Source: JAMOQA01 sp964420365 (lineage in GTDB: Bacteria; Acidobacteriota; Polarisedimenticolia; J045). Taken from it: 6,309 bases of DNA. Below, piece by piece: positions 4,324 through 6,309 of this stretch; position 1 is the stretch's first letter, and each line of letters starts with the position of its first letter. The stretch lies in assembly GCA_964420365.1 (NCBI GenBank), contig CAYQTA010000113.1, forward strand, positions 1 to 6,309, read 5' to 3'. The position numbers and the translations under genes are program-made. Under the pieces are notes generated by a model, which was given only the letters and a program-made list of their open reading frames with translations, was not told the origin of the DNA and made no database searches.

Positions 4324-6309
4324 ATGCATCGTTTCCGCTCCTGGTTCCCGCTTCTCGGGTTGCTTGTCGGCGTGACGTTCGGGGCTGGATGTTCCAGCCG
4401 GCGGCCGAACGTGCTGCTGGTGACGGTGTCCGGCCTGCGGGCCGACGTGGTCGATGCCGAGCGGGCGCCGAACCTCGCGGCGCTGGACGGTCGGCTGCCG
4501 GCGGAAGTCGTGGTCCCGGTGCCGGATACGGCCGTCGCGCTGGAGGCGCTGGTGACCGGGCAGGGGTTGGACGGGCTCGGGAACCGGTACGGGGACCTCT
4601 TCCGGGTGCCCCCGGAGCACGCGGTCCTGGCGGAGAAACTCCGGGAACGCGGCTACCGGACCGTGGCGTTCGTCGGGGACGGGGCCCTCTCGGAAATGAC
4701 CGGGCTTGCGCGGGGCTTCGAGACGTTCCACTCGCCGTCGGGGGTGGGGGACACCCCCATCCTGACGGACGAGACGTACCGCATGAAGCCGCAGGGGGGA
4801 GGCCTCTTCCCGGCGGAGAAGGTGCGCGACGGTGTCGGTGCCTGGCTCGCGGACCATGCCCGCGAGGGACGGTTCTTTCTCTGGGTCCATCTCGGCGATC
4901 TCTCGGCCGCGACCGGGGCGGAGGATCCGCGCGCGGCCTACGACCGGGCGCTCGGGGTGGTCGACCAGGCGGTGGGGGACATCCTGGGGGCGCTGCGGAC
5001 CTACGGCGTGGACGGGGAGACCGAGATCGCCGTCGTCTCCCTTCACGGCGAGGCCCTCGGCGTGCGCGGCGAGACCGGGCACGGGATCTTCCTCTCGGAC
5101 GAGGTGATCCGGGTACCCGCCTGGCTGCTGGGACCGGGCGGCCGGCCGGTCGAGGTCCCGCCGGGAGAGCTGGATCTCGGGGGCCTGGGCAGGGTGTTGG
5201 CCGGGTCGATCGGGGTGGCTCCGGGCGGTGAGCCCGGCAACGTCCGTGCGGCGACATGGTGGCCCTCGCGGCTCTACGGCTGGCCGAACGATGCTCCCCC
5301 CGCCGGAGCCGCGGCGGTCCTGGAGAAGATGTCCGAGGCCCGTCGCCTGACCCTCCAGGGGAACGTGGAGAAGGCGCGGGCGGTTCTCCGGGAGATCGCC
5401 GGGATGACACCGACCGGCCTCGCGCCGCGGACCCTTCTCGCTCGCAACCTGGGGATGGCGCTCCGCGAGGCGAAGAAGGAGGCTCGTCGGCGTGCCGGCC
5501 TCGAGAAGGAGCTGGAATCCGTCCTGGACGACTGCCGCCGCCTCGCGGAGGACGACCTGGCGCGGCGGTTCGACCTGGCGCGGCTCCTGGTCGGCCTGGG
5601 CCGGAAGGAGGAGGCCCTGTCCCTGGCCGGGCGGCTTGAGCGGGAAGCCGCGACGGCCGGCGAGCGCCTGGCGCTCGCCCAGCTCTACGCGGAGGCCGGG
5701 GCCAGCGAACGGGCCGCGGAGATCGTGGGCGCCCTGGCGGAGGAAGAACCCGGCCCGGCCCCCGAGCTCCGGACCTGGCAGGGAGACCTGCTGCGGCGCG
5801 CGGGGAACACGTACCAGGCCCGCCGGGCGTACGAGCAGGCGATCGCCTCGCCCCGGGGACGTACCCCGGAGGTCCTGGCGAAGCTGGGAGACTGCCTGGC
5901 ATCGCTCGGGGAGAAGGAAGAGGCTCTCCGGAGGTACGCAGAGGCGGTCAACCTGGACCCGGCGTACCGGTACCCGCACGTGAAGGCGGCGGAGATCCTC
6001 CTCGAGGAAGGCAGGCGCGGGGAAGCGGCGACGGCGATTGCCATGAGCGTCGCCGATCGTGGTGATCCCGTCGCCCTGGCCGTCGAACGGGCGCGGAACA
6101 TGCTGCGGTACGGCCTGCACGGGCCCGCCGCGGAGGAACTCTCCCGGGCCCTCGAGAAGGAGCCGGGAAACTCGAAGCTGCTCTGCTGGCTCGCCCGGGT
6201 CTACGCCGAGGCGGGCGAGGCGAAGCGGGCCCGGGAGCTGCTCGACCGGGTGATCGAGGCCCACCCGGACAACCCCCTCGCCTGGGAGGAGCGGGCCCGC
6301 CTGGCGGTG
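4324..6309 (+). CDS. Lipoprotein with degenerate sulfatase-fold domain and TPR repeats (3' end outside window)
   Basis: The frame is open for 662 codons from the ATG at 4324 to the window end. The start is supported by GGAAGGA seven bases upstream and by an export signal ending in GAGC, a lipobox-like site with Cys23 as the likely lipidated residue. Residues about 27-275 follow the sulfatase/alkaline-phosphatase family in order: RPNVLLVTVSGLRAD (27-41), APNLAAL (48-54), LAEKLRERGYRTVAFVGD (102-119), GLARGFETF (127-135), FFLWVHLGD (184-192), VVSLHGEALG (237-246) and GETGHGIFL (249-257). Key positions differ from active members. The Asp expected in the first motif is Ser36, the Asp before HGE is Leu240, and no PSH or CxPSR nucleophile motif is present around residues 62-79. 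His241 and His253 remain. Residues about 335-662 are helical, with TPR-like units near 481-513, 516-549, 550-583, 583-616 and 617-650. It is probably an envelope-anchored scaffold or substrate-binding pseudo-enzyme. The missing end may contain more TPRs. Confidence 0.88.
   Translation, partial: MHRFRSWFPLLGLLVGVTFGAGCSSRRPNVLLVTVSGLRADVVDAERAPNLAALDGRLPAEVVVPVPDTAVALEALVTGQGLDGLGNRYGDLFRVPPEHAVLAEKLRERGYRTVAFVGDGALSEMTGLARGFETFHSPSGVGDTPILTDETYRMKPQGGGLFPAEKVRDGVGAWLADHAREGRFFLWVHLGDLSAATGAEDPRAAYDRALGVVDQAVGDILGALRTYGVDGETEIAVVSLHGEALGVRGETGHGIFLSDEVIRVPAWLLGPGGRPVEVPPGELDLGGLGRVLAGSIGVAPGGEPGNVRAATWWPSRLYGWPNDAPPAGAAAVLEKMSEARRLTLQGNVEKARAVLREIAGMTPTGLAPRTLLARNLGMALREAKKEARRRAGLEKELESVLDDCRRLAEDDLARRFDLARLLVGLGRKEEALSLAGRLEREAATAGERLALAQLYAEAGASERAAEIVGALAEEEPGPAPELRTWQGDLLRRAGNTYQARRAYEQAIASPRGRTPEVLAKLGDCLASLGEKEEALRRYAEAVNLDPAYRYPHVKAAEILLEEGRRGEAATAIAMSVADRGDPVALAVERARNMLRYGLHGPAAEELSRALEKEPGNSKLLCWLARVYAEAGEAKRARELLDRVIEAHPDNPLAWEERARLAV

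Noticed and set aside
4740..4758. A perfect 7-bp inverted repeat GGGGGTG/CACCCCC inside the lipoprotein gene
   Set aside because: It is short, lies deep within coding sequence and is expected by chance in G-rich codons. No T run or other regulatory context accompanies it.
4277..5902. A 541-codon Pro/Arg/Gly-rich frame on the minus strand
   Set aside because: Composition is that of a wrong-frame translation of GC-rich DNA. It has no recognisable motif and overlaps a well supported gene.
4303..6264. A 653-codon open frame on the minus strand opposite the sulfatase-fold/TPR gene
   Set aside because: It is in codon register with the plus-strand gene, a known artefact in GC-rich DNA where third-position G/C removes antisense stops. 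Its protein shows no domain, while the plus frame has an export signal, sulfatase motifs and TPRs.

Overview
The window is very GC-rich, with strong G/C bias at third codon positions. It carries five protein genes and no RNA genes, mobile elements or CRISPR arrays that I can see. The gene types are secreted Fn3-like proteins, a membrane-fused spermidine-synthase-like protein, and sulfatase-fold and TPR proteins with cell-envelope signals. Together they fit a Gram-negative, high-GC environmental bacterium. Acidobacteriota or Myxococcota-like lineages are my best guess, but this is inference from gene style and no marker gene is present.

Left part (1-1998, + strand): two tandem paralogous genes for exported proteins. 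The first is cut by the window edge and only its last 197 codons are present. The second is complete (417 aa) with a clear signal peptide. Their last 116 residues, a fibronectin-III-like domain plus a basic tail ending GFRF, align without gaps at about 78% identity, while the parts just upstream are much more diverged. A strong intrinsic terminator follows the first gene. A plausible sigma-70-type promoter and a G-rich ribosome binding site precede the second, so they look like separate transcription units.

Middle part (2072-4234, - strand): a two-gene operon convergent to the secreted genes. The upstream gene encodes a 538-aa protein with an N-terminal multi-helix membrane domain and a C-terminal spermidine-synthase-like methyltransferase-fold domain. 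Three bases after its stop begins a GTG-started 180-aa gene for a small TPR-like protein with a signal peptide and a C-terminal membrane helix. Its ribosome binding site overlaps the end of the upstream gene, which implies translational coupling.

Right part (4324-6309, + strand): diverging from the operon across 89 bp, an open reading frame runs off the window end. It encodes a probable lipoprotein with a sulfatase/alkaline-phosphatase-fold domain followed by TPR repeats. Several metal-binding and nucleophile positions of the sulfatase family appear to be replaced, so it is probably a non-catalytic (pseudo-enzyme) member.

The middle and right units flank a shared promoter region and both encode envelope proteins with TPR segments, which hints at, but does not prove, a common process. 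The most unusual items are the degenerate sulfatase-TPR lipoprotein and the tandem secreted paralogs with a conserved C-terminal domain and divergent front.
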